Shown here piece by piece: positions 1 through 7,019 of a stretch of 17,700 bases of DNA. The notes under the pieces are model-generated. The model made no database searches and was not told where the DNA came from. It saw only the letters and a list, made by a program, of their open reading frames with translations. The translations under genes were made by a program, and so were the position numbers. This stretch comes from Candidatus Rifleibacteriota bacterium (lineage in GTDB: Bacteria > Riflebacteria > Ozemobacteria > Ozemobacterales > Ozemobacteraceae). Each line of letters starts with the position of its first letter. Positions within the stretch are counted from its first letter, which is position 1. The stretch is taken from NCBI GenBank assembly GCA_029560455.1, contig JAKQKW010000365.1, forward strand, positions 1-17,700, read 5' to 3'.

Positions 1-2583
1 CTGGAGGTTGAAGTTTGCATCGGTATTAGAAAGCTTGTCGATGATATCGCCGACGGTTCTGGCACCGGTGAGATCGATCTCACCAGAGAAGCCACCGCTC
101 TGCACATAAACCTTGCCCATCGGAATAGCGCCATTGCCAAGAGAGGTAATGGCGGTGCTCATGGTCAGTGCCGGATCAAGGTCTTTGCCAGTCAGCACAT
201 GGTCGACAGTACGGCCTGAGATGCCGAGATCAAAGGCAGAAGTGCTGTCGACATCGATAATTTCAAGCTTGCCACTGGCACCGTGGTTTTTGTCGACAAT
301 CTCGATGCCGTTGCCGTCCTTGTTCAGACGGGCTTCGACGTAGATACCATTGGCCGGGTTATTGATCTTGTCGAGCACATCCTTGATCGTCTGCGAACCG
401 CGCAGGTCGATCGCGGCAAAGCGGCCGGCCTTGTCGGTAATGCGGATATAACCAAGGTTGACACCAGGGTTTGAAGCTCTGGTTGAATTGAGCGACTGCA
501 GCTCAGTTTCATTGGTCACTCTCGGGTTGAGATCGACCGAACCAACCATGGTCGGAAGTGCGGCAACCTTGATCGGCGCACCGGTAATGATGCCCGGCAC
601 GTGGTTGCTGGTTCCCTCGACAAAACCAAGGTCGCGGCCGGTATTGGTGACCTCTTCGATGGTGATGCCGTAATTGCCACCCACAGCCATCGGGTCGGAA
701 ACGACAAAGCGCTGTTCGGCGCTTTCCCAGATCGCGTTGAACTTGCCGGTATTGTTGATACCGTCGAGAATATCCTGAATAGTGTTAGCTCCGGTCAGGT
801 CAACCTGAACCGGCTGTTTATCTGCGCCACGCAGCACCATGAACCCCTTTTCGGGTGGCGGCAGAATATCAGAAAGCAGGCTGGCTTCGGTCAGCAGCGG
901 GCCAGATGAAACCAGCGAATCACCAACTATGGTGTTTCCCTTTGAGGTTTTGAGCAGGCCAAGGTTTTTAGTTACTGTGGTGACGTCGCGAATCGAAACC
1001 GGTCCGCCACCAAAATATTCTTCAACTCTGAAATCTTCAGCACCGACCGTATTGTCGGTAATCATAATTCTTTTGCTGGTTGCATCGAAGGTTGCGGTCT
1101 GCCGCCCACCAGTAGCGGCGTTGATGGCATTGACCACATCGAGAGGTGTCGAAACTGCGGTCAGATCGACTGGCGGCACGGTTGCAACACCATCATGGCC
1201 GGTAATAGTCAGATAGCCCCGCTCGATTCCCTTACCACCATTGGCAAAAGACAATGGTGAGGCCTGTGAGTCGATCTCGGGGTCATAGGTCGAAAAAATC
1301 TCGTTGCCGGCACCGACATTACGCAGCAAACCAAGATCTGAAGCAACATGTGGCGGGAGGTCTTTTACGTAAAGCTGCGTGCGTGTCGAAGTGATTGAAA
1401 ATTCGCCCTGACCACCGGTTAAATCGGTTATTTCCAGGCGCTTGTGGATCATATCGAATTTAGCGGAAAGGGCCGCGCCGCCTTCTACTGAATTAATGCG
1501 GGCAATGACATCAGCCACAGTGCTGGCACCAGATACATCGACGCGATGATTGCGGCCATCGCGGGTGTTGATGTTGAGATAACCGTCTGAGAGTCCTAAA
1601 CCATCATTGAGGTCAGACAGATTGGTGAATTCAGAAAGCATTTTCGGGTCAGAAAGACCCATCAGCAGATTTGTGTAGCCGGCGTTACGGTAAATACCCA
1701 GCGACACAGCCGTATCAGCAGGTACCTCTTCAAGGCCGGCTTCGAATGAGCCGGTGGCATTTATCATGCCGATTACGTCATCGAGTCGGTGCGCATCGCC
1801 CAGATCGATTTTGTGATCGACGCCGGCATGGTCAGTGACAATTATGATTCCTTCCTGAACGCCTCTGCCGGAATTGAGAGCCGACAGTGGCAGGCTTTTT
1901 TCGAGCGGAGGGAGAGTATAGGTAAAAGTCGGAGTCGGAGATATCGGCTCCCCGCCGTAAAACAGCTCAAGACCGTTAATGCTCTTTTCAATCACTGTAC
2001 CACGTTCGATTTCGGCGGTAATTCGCTTGCCGTCACCACCAAACATGATGTCGAGCGGGCTGTTCTTGTTGACATCACCGCGGTTTTCAGCAAGAGAGTA
2101 TGTCACCACGCCTTTGTTGTAACCGGGGGTCTGCCCGGTAATTGCAGAAAACGGGCGGGTATTCACGTCGTGGCCGGCAAAGATATATTCACCGGCAATC
2201 TGGGTATTGCCAACATCGATCATGTGCAGCAGCAGTTCATCGATTTCTTTGGCTATGGCATCACGGTCCTGCTGCACCAGAGTGTCGTTGGCACCCTGAA
2301 CCGCAAGCTCGCGCACTCTCTGAATCGCGGTTTCGATAGTGGTCAGAGCACCATCGGTGTTGTTATACCAGTCTTTGGTATTATCGATATTGCGGATAAA
2401 CTGATTGTTTTCATTTATCTCGACCTTGTTCTGCATGCCGAGAGCATTGTCAACAGGGTTTTCTGAAGCACGAATATACTTTTTGCCAGAGCTCACCTTG
2501 ATCTGCATGTCACTCAGATCGGTGTTGTTGCGATTAACCTGGTTAATAAACGAATTTACTATCCATTGATTCGTTATCCGCAT
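1..2583 (-). CDS. flgL: Flagellar hook-associated protein 3 (FlgL), very long, 3' end outside window
   Basis: FlgL is the second hook-filament junction protein; it is exported by the flagellar type III system and joins FlgK to flagellin. The frame is open from an ATG at 2583 to base 1 (861 codons, no stop), so the C-terminus is missing. The start is preceded by AGGAG (2593-2597). Residues 1-140 form a flagellin-type N-terminal helical domain: it begins MRITNQWIVNS, contains SSGKKYIRASENP, and later has the FlgL-like YIFAG stretch. From about residue 240 there are at least six diverged repeats starting near residues 240, 335, 455, 580, 712 and 821. Each has G(Y/F)xxI, then (I/V)DLxGAxT, then DVxxxIN, which resembles the flagellin hook IN motif (PF07196). 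Typical FlgL proteins are about 300-500 residues, so this one is greatly enlarged. It is the last visible gene of a flgK-flgL unit. Identity as FlgL rather than flagellin rests on its place after flgK and the N-terminal pattern. Confidence 0.88.
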   Translation of the reverse strand, partial: MRITNQWIVNSFINQVNRNNTDLSDMQIKVSSGKKYIRASENPVDNALGMQNKVEINENNQFIRNIDNTKDWYNNTDGALTTIETAIQRVRELAVQGANDTLVQQDRDAIAKEIDELLLHMIDVGNTQIAGEYIFAGHDVNTRPFSAITGQTPGYNKGVVTYSLAENRGDVNKNSPLDIMFGGDGKRITAEIERGTVIEKSINGLELFYGGEPISPTPTFTYTLPPLEKSLPLSALNSGRGVQEGIIIVTDHAGVDHKIDLGDAHRLDDVIGMINATGSFEAGLEEVPADTAVSLGIYRNAGYTNLLMGLSDPKMLSEFTNLSDLNDGLGLSDGYLNINTRDGRNHRVDVSGASTVADVIARINSVEGGAALSAKFDMIHKRLEITDLTGGQGEFSITSTRTQLYVKDLPPHVASDLGLLRNVGAGNEIFSTYDPEIDSQASPLSFANGGKGIERGYLTITGHDGVATVPPVDLTAVSTPLDVVNAINAATGGRQTATFDATSKRIMITDNTVGAEDFRVEEYFGGGPVSIRDVTTVTKNLGLLKTSKGNTIVGDSLVSSGPLLTEASLLSDILPPPEKGFMVLRGADKQPVQVDLTGANTIQDILDGINNTGKFNAIWESAEQRFVVSDPMAVGGNYGITIEEVTNTGRDLGFVEGTSNHVPGIITGAPIKVAALPTMVGSVDLNPRVTNETELQSLNSTRASNPGVNLGYIRITDKAGRFAAIDLRGSQTIKDVLDKINNPANGIYVEARLNKDGNGIEIVDKNHGASGKLEIIDVDSTSAFDLGISGRTVDHVLTGKDLDPALTMSTAITSLGNGAIPMGKVYVQSGGFSGEIDLTGARTVGDIIDKLSNTDANFNLQ

Positions 2584-2592
2584 TTTGCCTGT

Positions 2593-2597
2593 CTCCT
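2593..2597 (-). promoter_or_regulatory. Ribosome binding site of flgL
   Basis: AGGAG lies 9 bases before the ATG at 2583 and fixes the flgL start. The 150 bases between flgK and flgL (2584-2733) hold no other gene. They contain CCCGATAA (2618-2625), a one-mismatch sigma-28 -10 box without a convincing -35 box. Confidence 0.7.
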
Positions 2598-2733
2598 TGT
2601 TTTGCGCCCGCTATCTGTTATCGGGCCTGCAATGCCTTATTAATTCTTCTTTATAAATCTGCGCCATCTACGATCATCTGTGGCTGCATCTTCCAACTGT
2701 CATACAACTCAGAATCACTGCACATACCGAATA

Positions 2734-4734
2734 TCAGATCATGCCGTTGATTATCTTATCCAGCATCTCATCGACCGTGGTGATCACTTTGGCAGCCGCA
2801 TTGTAAGCGTGCTGAAAGCGAATCAGATTTGCCAGTTCCTCGTCGAGAGAAACGCCCGAGAGCTCCGCCCTTTTTGCATCCAGCTGTGTTAACAGACTGC
2901 TGCTGTAGTTCTTTTCGGTTTCGAACTTTTTGCTTTTCGAGGCAACTTCGGTAACGATCTCGTTGTAGAAATCGTTGAAAGAAGACTGACCGTCGTTAAA
3001 AAAATTCTTGTGCTTCAACTGTGCAATGGCAATAGCGTTGGCGCCGTCACCCACGCCATTGAAAGTTCTCAATCTGTCGGTGGCATTTTCGATGGTGCCG
3101 CTGGCGGCTGCGATGCTGTTCAGGTTTGCCTTGATATGGTCTTCGAGAGCAAGATTCTGAATCGCATTCTTATAGGGATTATCAACATCGACATATTCGA
3201 GCGGTTTAAAGAAATTACGGCCGGTAACACCGTCAAGACCATAACCATTGCGGTGAATCTGGTTGGTTTCGACCGCGATTGTATATGCCAGCTTGTTAAG
3301 GTCGTTGATAGCCGTCTGCAGAGCGCCGTCTCTGACCTGAAGAAGCCCCTTGAGCTTACCGCTGGTAACCACCGGTCTGAGGTCAAGATTTGCCACACCG
3401 GTATCACGAATCAGCAGGGTGACACCCTCGAGTGCCCCGGCCACATCATTTTTCGAAGAAACGAATTCCTGGTCGCCAAAGCTGAAGCGGGCATCACGGG
3501 CTTCTTTATCAGTCTGAAGATTCAGAACGGTAAAAAGGTTGCTTGTGCCATCAGAAGTTTTGATCGAGTAATCAGTGCCCGTTTGACTTGAATTGAGAAC
3601 CAGCTGGCCCGATTCATTGATCGAAGCCCGAAGGTTCAGATTGGCAGAATCGAGCATCTGCGACAGGTCGCGCATAGTCGTATTTTCTGCATCAAGAAAG
3701 AATTCACGGCCATTGACATTGAAACTGCCGCTGGTTATGCCAAAGTCAGACAAAGGCCCGGTCAGAGGGTGAAAGGTCAGGAAAGAATACTGTGAATGGG
3801 CCTGAGCAACCGATGAAACCGTAAGGGTGATATTGCGCTGATCGACGGTATGGGTGATAACCGCAGAGGCCACGTCAGCATTGTCTGAGAATTCAGGGTA
3901 TCCGTTACTTCCGGAAACAGTACTGAATGATTCGCCATCTTTAACACTGATGTTGAGTTCCCTGAAAATATTGTGCTGTACCAGAGTATGAGCCCCGCAG
4001 TTAACGGTCAGCTCACCCTTCTGGTTGTAGAAGGCATCCACGTTCACCAGTCCGGCGAGATCTTCGAGGGCTTTCTGGCGCTGGTCACGCAAATCATTGG
4101 CCACATTACCCGAGGTTTCAGAACGACCGATCTGCTCGTTCAGACTGGCAATGGTTGTGGCAATACTGTTGATTTCCTTGACCGTATCCTGAATCTGGTT
4201 CTCGATACTGCCCTGTGAACACCAGGTCGGCGAGCCCTGCAGCCGGCGCAGCTGATTGTCTATATCTGAGAAGATTCCGACCAGAGACTCAGTCTGTTCA
4301 ACCAGGTTACGACGCAGTGAACTGTTTGAAGCATCGTTGGCAAGATCCTGCCAGGCAGCCCAGTATTTATCGAGCTCATCGCGGATAGTGGCAGTTCCAG
4401 GCTCGTTGACGATCGCCTCGATCTGCTTCATAAGATCATCGGCAGCGGTTTTCCATTCGAGGGTCGAAGTTTCTTTGGTTATTTTGGCGTCGATGAATTC
4501 GTCACGGAACTGCTGAATCAGAGTAACTGAAGCCCCGCTGCCAACCTGAGCCGTTGCTACCGGAGTGTGCAGGCTGGTAATCATATACGGCTTGTTGGCC
4601 GCGATTACCGCATTTTGTCTTGAATAGCCCTCGGTATTGGCGTTGGCAATATTGTGCGATGTTGTTTCCATCGCCTTGCGCTGCGTATAGATACCGCTTC
4701 TGCCAATCTGCAGGCCAAAAAATGTTCCAGCCAT
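2734..4734 (-). CDS. flgK: Flagellar hook-associated protein 1 (FlgK)
   Basis: FlgK is the first hook-filament junction protein; it assembles on the distal hook before FlgL and flagellin. The protein has 666 residues, somewhat longer than the common 450-650. The N-terminus carries the rod/hook signature: GLQIGRSGIYTQRKAMETTS followed by HNIANANTEGYSRQ (about residues 7-40). The C-terminus ends with the matching helix, VSLDEELANLIRFQHAYNAA and then ITTVDEMLDKIING, as in hook-family axial proteins. The middle contains variable beta-rich domains. The ATG at 4734 is preceded by a perfect AAGGAGG (4741-4747) at 6 bases. A sigma-28-like promoter and a structured leader lie upstream. flgL follows after 150 bases, and flgN, encoding the likely chaperone, precedes it. 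Assignment is secure from both termini and from the neighbours. Confidence 0.96.
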   Translation of the reverse strand: MAGTFFGLQIGRSGIYTQRKAMETTSHNIANANTEGYSRQNAVIAANKPYMITSLHTPVATAQVGSGASVTLIQQFRDEFIDAKITKETSTLEWKTAADDLMKQIEAIVNEPGTATIRDELDKYWAAWQDLANDASNSSLRRNLVEQTESLVGIFSDIDNQLRRLQGSPTWCSQGSIENQIQDTVKEINSIATTIASLNEQIGRSETSGNVANDLRDQRQKALEDLAGLVNVDAFYNQKGELTVNCGAHTLVQHNIFRELNISVKDGESFSTVSGSNGYPEFSDNADVASAVITHTVDQRNITLTVSSVAQAHSQYSFLTFHPLTGPLSDFGITSGSFNVNGREFFLDAENTTMRDLSQMLDSANLNLRASINESGQLVLNSSQTGTDYSIKTSDGTSNLFTVLNLQTDKEARDARFSFGDQEFVSSKNDVAGALEGVTLLIRDTGVANLDLRPVVTSGKLKGLLQVRDGALQTAINDLNKLAYTIAVETNQIHRNGYGLDGVTGRNFFKPLEYVDVDNPYKNAIQNLALEDHIKANLNSIAAASGTIENATDRLRTFNGVGDGANAIAIAQLKHKNFFNDGQSSFNDFYNEIVTEVASKSKKFETEKNYSSSLLTQLDAKRAELSGVSLDEELANLIRFQHAYNAAAKVITTVDEMLDKIINGMI

Positions 4735-4740
4735 CGCCGG

Positions 4741-4747
4741 CCTCCTT
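4741..4747 (-). promoter_or_regulatory. Ribosome binding site of flgK
   Basis: AAGGAGG is a full-length Shine-Dalgarno match 6 bases before the flgK ATG. Between it and the promoter the leader contains a 6-bp hairpin, GGGAAA/TTTCCC (4778-4783 with 4790-4795), and a run of A residues in the transcript. Confidence 0.8.
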
Positions 4748-4803
4748 ATTACATGGCGCCTTTTTTTATTGCCATCGGGGAAATATATTTTTCCCTATAA
4801 TCT

Positions 4804-4831
4804 CTATCGGCGATCTGGAGAGTTTACATTA
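4804..4831 (-). promoter_or_regulatory. Sigma-28-like flagellar promoter of flgK-flgL
   Basis: Reading the minus strand, TAATGTAA (4824-4831) is followed after 12 bases by GCCGATAG (4804-4811). The enterobacterial sigma-28 consensus is TAAAGTTT-N11-GCCGATAA, so the -10 box matches 7 of 8 and the -35 box is weaker. The spacing is one base longer than the enterobacterial norm. The promoter is about 70 bases before the flgK start and lies in the gap after flgN. A near-identical layout occurs before flgM, which strengthens the call. It is inferred from sequence only. Confidence 0.6.
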
Positions 4832-4839
4832 GTACAAAT

Positions 4840-4892
4840 AAAAATCTTCTCACAAGCCGAGGCATTTCTGCTTCGCGCCTGCGAGAAGATTT
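4840..4892 (-). terminator. Possible terminator after flgN
   Basis: An inverted repeat of 10 perfect base pairs (4842-4851 with 4883-4892) encloses 31 bases that can form a further AGGC/GCCT stem (4860-4863 with 4877-4880). On the minus strand the stem ends in five T residues (4840-4844) and then ATTT. It starts 16 bases after the flgN stop and lies just before the flgK promoter, so it may separate a flgM-flgN transcript from flgK-flgL. The stem is AT-rich and the loop large, so termination may be partial; it could instead be a leader structure. Confidence 0.42.
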
Positions 4893-4908
4893 CTGTTTTA
4901 AAGGGTTC

Positions 4909-5394
4909 TCAGGCCTTGCGGTCGATCAGTGCCGGCCCAACCCTCTGCCCCGGCTTTTTGCCTGCCGGGCCATAAGTTACGTCGGCCGGAGCTTTGGTAA
5001 TGAGCTTAACCGAGTATTGTGTCAATTCGAGAGCCTGTTCGATCAGGCGCTGGTTCTCTTCGTTAACGGTTTTGATTTCATTAACGACATCACGCAGCTG
5101 ACTGCCGACCATCCAGACATCCGACTTGCCGTCTGTCTCAGAAATCTTTTCGACTGCGGTGTCGAGATTCGCATCGGCAGTGCCGGCAATCGCCGCAACA
5201 CATTCACGACGACGGGGTTCGAGTTCAATCAACCTCTGAACCAGGATTTCTTCCTGATTAACGATGGTCTGAAGATCTGTCGAGAACTTTTCAAGCAGCA
5301 GCTTGCGCTTGTCGCCGGCGTGCTGCAGAAGTTTTCGATAAATACTCAGCTCTTCGCCAAGTATTTCTTTCAGTTCTTCAACTTTGGGATTCAA
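4909..5394 (-). CDS. flgN: Flagellar export chaperone FlgN family
   Basis: The product is probably the FlgN-type cytoplasmic chaperone (PF05130) that binds FlgK and FlgL and delivers them to the flagellar export apparatus. It has 161 residues, mostly helical, with a long heptad-like stretch (about residues 1-60, rich in E, L, K and Q) and a second helix (about 95-130). It closes with LTQYSVKLITKAP and then TYGPAGKK, the tail seen in FlgN/YvyG proteins of the Bacillus type. The start codon is TTG at 5394; GGAAGG, inside the end of flgM, lies 12 bases upstream, and no ATG occurs in the frame near the N-terminus. Only 8 bases separate it from the flgM stop, so the two are probably translationally coupled. 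The place between flgM and flgK matches the known gene order. FlgN proteins are poorly conserved, so the identity leans on context. Confidence 0.85.
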   Translation of the reverse strand: MNPKVEELKEILGEELSIYRKLLQHAGDKRKLLLEKFSTDLQTIVNQEEILVQRLIELEPRRRECVAAIAGTADANLDTAVEKISETDGKSDVWMVGSQLRDVVNEIKTVNEENQRLIEQALELTQYSVKLITKAPADVTYGPAGKKPGQRVGPALIDRKA

Positions 5395-5402
5395 CCAGGT
5401 TG

Positions 5403-5783
5403 TCAGCCTTCCCAGGAGCTGGTGATGACTCCTGAAGCATAGAGAGCATTGGCGACTTTTTCAGCCGGAACGTTATACTGCCCCGCGTCGAAAAGTCTCT
5501 TAATGCGGTCAACCTTTTCGGATCTGACGTCAGGTTCACTGGCAACCACTTCAGCTGCGAACTTGACGGTTTCGACCGGATCAGCCTCGGCAACCGGAGC
5601 CCCTGAAAGCACGGGGTTGTTCGGGTTTACGCCACTCGGCGGATGGAAGGTTCGAGTCGCGCTGTCGGCTTTGCCGGTTGAATTCTGCATCAGCTTGTTG
5701 AATTCACCGTCCGGCTTCGCGGTCTGAGTCTTCTTTACCTGGTCCTGATAGATTCTAGTTACATTTACATTGGAAACCTTCAT
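5403..5783 (-). CDS. flgM: Negative regulator of flagellin synthesis, anti-sigma-28 factor FlgM
   Basis: FlgM binds sigma-28 (FliA/SigD) and blocks late flagellar genes until it is exported through the finished hook-basal body. The start is set at the ATG at 5783, giving MKVSNVNVTR and 126 residues, because AGGAGG (5788-5793) lies 4 bases upstream. An in-frame ATG at 5849 would lie almost at the predicted transcription start. The C-terminal region (about residues 87-118, containing RSEKVDRIKRLFDAGQYNVP) is the conserved sigma-binding helix segment of PF04316. The first 85 residues are low in complexity and probably disordered, as usual for the family, although the protein is longer than the common 85-100 residues. 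A sigma-28-like promoter precedes the gene, which would give the familiar feedback loop in which FlgM controls its own promoter. flgN follows directly. Confidence 0.93.
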   Translation of the reverse strand: MKVSNVNVTRIYQDQVKKTQTAKPDGEFNKLMQNSTGKADSATRTFHPPSGVNPNNPVLSGAPVAEADPVETVKFAAEVVASEPDVRSEKVDRIKRLFDAGQYNVPAEKVANALYASGVITSSWEG

Positions 5784-5787
5784 GGTT

Positions 5788-5793
5788 CCTCCT
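5788..5793 (-). promoter_or_regulatory. Ribosome binding site deciding the flgM start
   Basis: AGGAGG lies 4 bases before the ATG at 5783 and favours this start over the longer reading frame from 5849. Upstream in the leader, GGAGG/CCTCC (5835-5839 with 5843-5847) can form a short hairpin with a 3-base loop that hides a second SD-like sequence. Confidence 0.75.
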
Positions 5794-5855
5794 GACTCCC
5801 TGAACGTCTTCCCCCTGTTGTGTCTCTCGTTAGCGGAGGACGCCTCCAAGGTTGA

Positions 5856-5883
5856 ATATCGGACGAACAGGCAGGTTCATTTA
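5856..5883 (-). promoter_or_regulatory. Sigma-28-like flagellar promoter of flgM-flgN
   Basis: On the minus strand, TAAATGAA (5876-5883) is followed after 12 bases by TCCGATAT (5856-5863). The -10 box matches the Bacillus-type sigma-D form GCCGATAT at 7 of 8 positions, and TAAA is the core of the -35 box. The 12-base gap equals that of the flgK promoter. It lies about 70 bases before the flgM start. Sigma-28 control of its own inhibitor is well known in other bacteria; here it is inferred. Confidence 0.6.
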
Positions 5884-6095
5884 GCTAAATTACAGCATAT
5901 TTTAACCTGAGCCCGCCACAAAGTCAAACCCACACCGGCAGCTTTTAAGAACCGGAACAACTTATTTTCACATTGATCAGTGCGGGTGACAGCTGAAAAT
6001 TCGTGGCCAAAAAGCATGTCCTGTTCAAGTTCCCAGCCCATATTTTTCAAATAAGGCGGCTTAGCAATCAACGGAATTTCTTCAGCAAGGCTCAA
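5877..6095 (-). CDS. Doubtful small ORF, 72 codons
   Basis: I do not recognise this product. It starts at a TTG at 6095 preceded by AGAGAGG at 7 bases, which is a fair ribosome binding site, and reads MSLAEEIPLIAKPPYLKNMG at the start. The first 38 residues have plausible composition, with acidic and hydrophobic residues alternating. The second half (rich in C, W, K and L) looks less like a real protein, and the stop overlaps the flgM promoter region. It lies where Bacillus has yvyF, between comFC and flgM, but I see no CxxC zinc motifs and no likeness to YvyF. It could be a real short gene, a decayed remnant, or chance. The remaining bases 6096-6176 hold no clear signal. Confidence 0.28.
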   Translation of the reverse strand: MSLAEEIPLIAKPPYLKNMGWELEQDMLFGHEFSAVTRTDQCENKLFRFLKAAGVGLTLWRAQVKICCNLAK

Positions 6096-6176
6096 ATTTT
6101 AACCTCTCTCCCGGGTTGTATAATCCTGGGCTAACCTGAAGGTCAGCGATTTTGCATGGCCAACGTTGATGAAAAA

Positions 6177-6860
6177 CTAAGATGTTGTTCGTCTGAAAGA
6201 ATGTGATACGGCCAGGGCAGAAACTTTTGCCGGCCCGAGCGGCTGCAAAGTTTCGCAGCACTTCTGCAGGGTGCTTCCCGTTGTGACAACGTCATCGACC
6301 AGAATCAGATGCCGGCCCGAGAACATTTCTTTAATCAGGCCACGGCCGAGAGCAAAAGCACCCTCAAGATTATTCTGCCGGTCTTTTTCGTCACAGTCGG
6401 CCTGTGGTCGGGTTGCCCTGATACGCTCGAGAGCCGGGCTGAACCGGCAACCGGCCGCCACCGCAAACTTCTCGGCCAGAAACTCGGCCTGATTGAAACC
6501 GCGCTTTAGCTGCCGGTCTGAGTGCATCGGCACCGGAATCAGAATATCATCGCTGCCGACAAGGGTTTTAAGACTTCCCCGGCTCTGGCACTGCTGCGCC
6601 AGAATTTTAAGAAGTTTCAGCGATGGCCGGTATTTAACGACGCGAATGATGTCGCTCATCAGACTGTCATAACTGCTGAGAGTATAAACAGGAAAGCTGC
6701 AGACCACGTCTTCGACACGCTGTGGTGAGCCTATCAAGCCCTGAAGTTTTATCAGGCAGCAGTCACAGAGCACCACCCCGAAATCGGTTGCTGTATGACA
6801 GGTGTGGCACCTGAAGGGCAGAAAAACTGCGACAAAGCGCTTTATAAGCTTTTTTAACAC
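6177..6860 (-). CDS. comF: ComF family phosphoribosyltransferase-like protein
   Basis: This 227-residue protein belongs to the ComF/ComFC/GntX family, linked in transformable bacteria to uptake of single-stranded DNA and elsewhere of unsettled function. The N-terminus has a zinc-ribbon pattern, C18-x2-C21 and C32-x-C34-C35. The C-terminal half is a phosphoribosyltransferase fold with the PRPP-binding loop LILVDDVVTTGSTLQ (about residues 185-199), and before it the family motifs IPVPMHSDRQLKRGFNQAE and RPQADCDEKDRQNNLEGAF (split here from one continuous region). The GTG start at 6860 is preceded by GAGAGGG. It has its own extended -10 promoter and is separated from lpxA by a strong terminator, so it is not part of the lipid A operon. 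Its position upstream of the flgM cluster mirrors Bacillus comFC. No other competence gene is visible, so a DNA uptake role cannot be claimed. Confidence 0.9.
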   Translation of the reverse strand: MLKKLIKRFVAVFLPFRCHTCHTATDFGVVLCDCCLIKLQGLIGSPQRVEDVVCSFPVYTLSSYDSLMSDIIRVVKYRPSLKLLKILAQQCQSRGSLKTLVGSDDILIPVPMHSDRQLKRGFNQAEFLAEKFAVAAGCRFSPALERIRATRPQADCDEKDRQNNLEGAFALGRGLIKEMFSGRHLILVDDVVTTGSTLQKCCETLQPLGPAKVSALAVSHSFRRTTS

Positions 6861-6896
6861 TATGCAGCCCTCTCAATTCAGATTCTCCTGGCAGAT

Positions 6897-6905
6897 ATTA
6901 TACCA
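6897..6905 (-). promoter_or_regulatory. Extended -10 promoter of comF
   Basis: On the minus strand TGGTATAAT gives a perfect -10 hexamer (6897-6902) with the extended TG motif. No good -35 box is found at 17 bases. It lies about 36 bases before the comF GTG. Just upstream is an imperfect inverted repeat (6929-6958) made of AATGC/GCATT and ACACA/TGTGT arms, a possible operator. Confidence 0.6.
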
Positions 6906-6965
6906 TTGCAGAATTATCAGATTGTGAAAATGCAAAAACACAGAAATTGTGTGGCATTGCAGCCT

Positions 6966-7005
6966 AAAACAACAGAGGCGACTGTCACAATGACAGTCGC
7001 CTCTG
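6966..7005 (-). terminator. Intrinsic terminator at the end of the lpx operon
   Basis: A perfect 15-bp inverted repeat (6973-6987 with 6991-7005) with a 3-base loop is followed on the minus strand by TTGTTTT. It starts 15 bases after the lpxA stop. The plus-strand side has no T run, so it acts on leftward transcription. This is the strongest hairpin in the window and marks the end of the bamA-lpxA operon. Confidence 0.92.
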
Positions 7006-7019
7006 GTAATTCCTGAGCG

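Noticed and set aside
1789..2466. 225-codon plus-strand ORF
   Set aside because: It is antisense to the flgL N-terminal region, where the minus frame shows FlgL sequence; a shadow frame.
3010..3591. 193-codon plus-strand ORF
   Set aside because: It lies wholly antisense to flgK, whose frame has clear family motifs at both ends; the ORF has no recognisable motif.
5784..5849. Longer flgM start at 5849
   Set aside because: The added 22 residues lack family likeness, the AGGAGG at 5788-5793 serves the ATG at 5783, and 5849 falls near the predicted transcription start.
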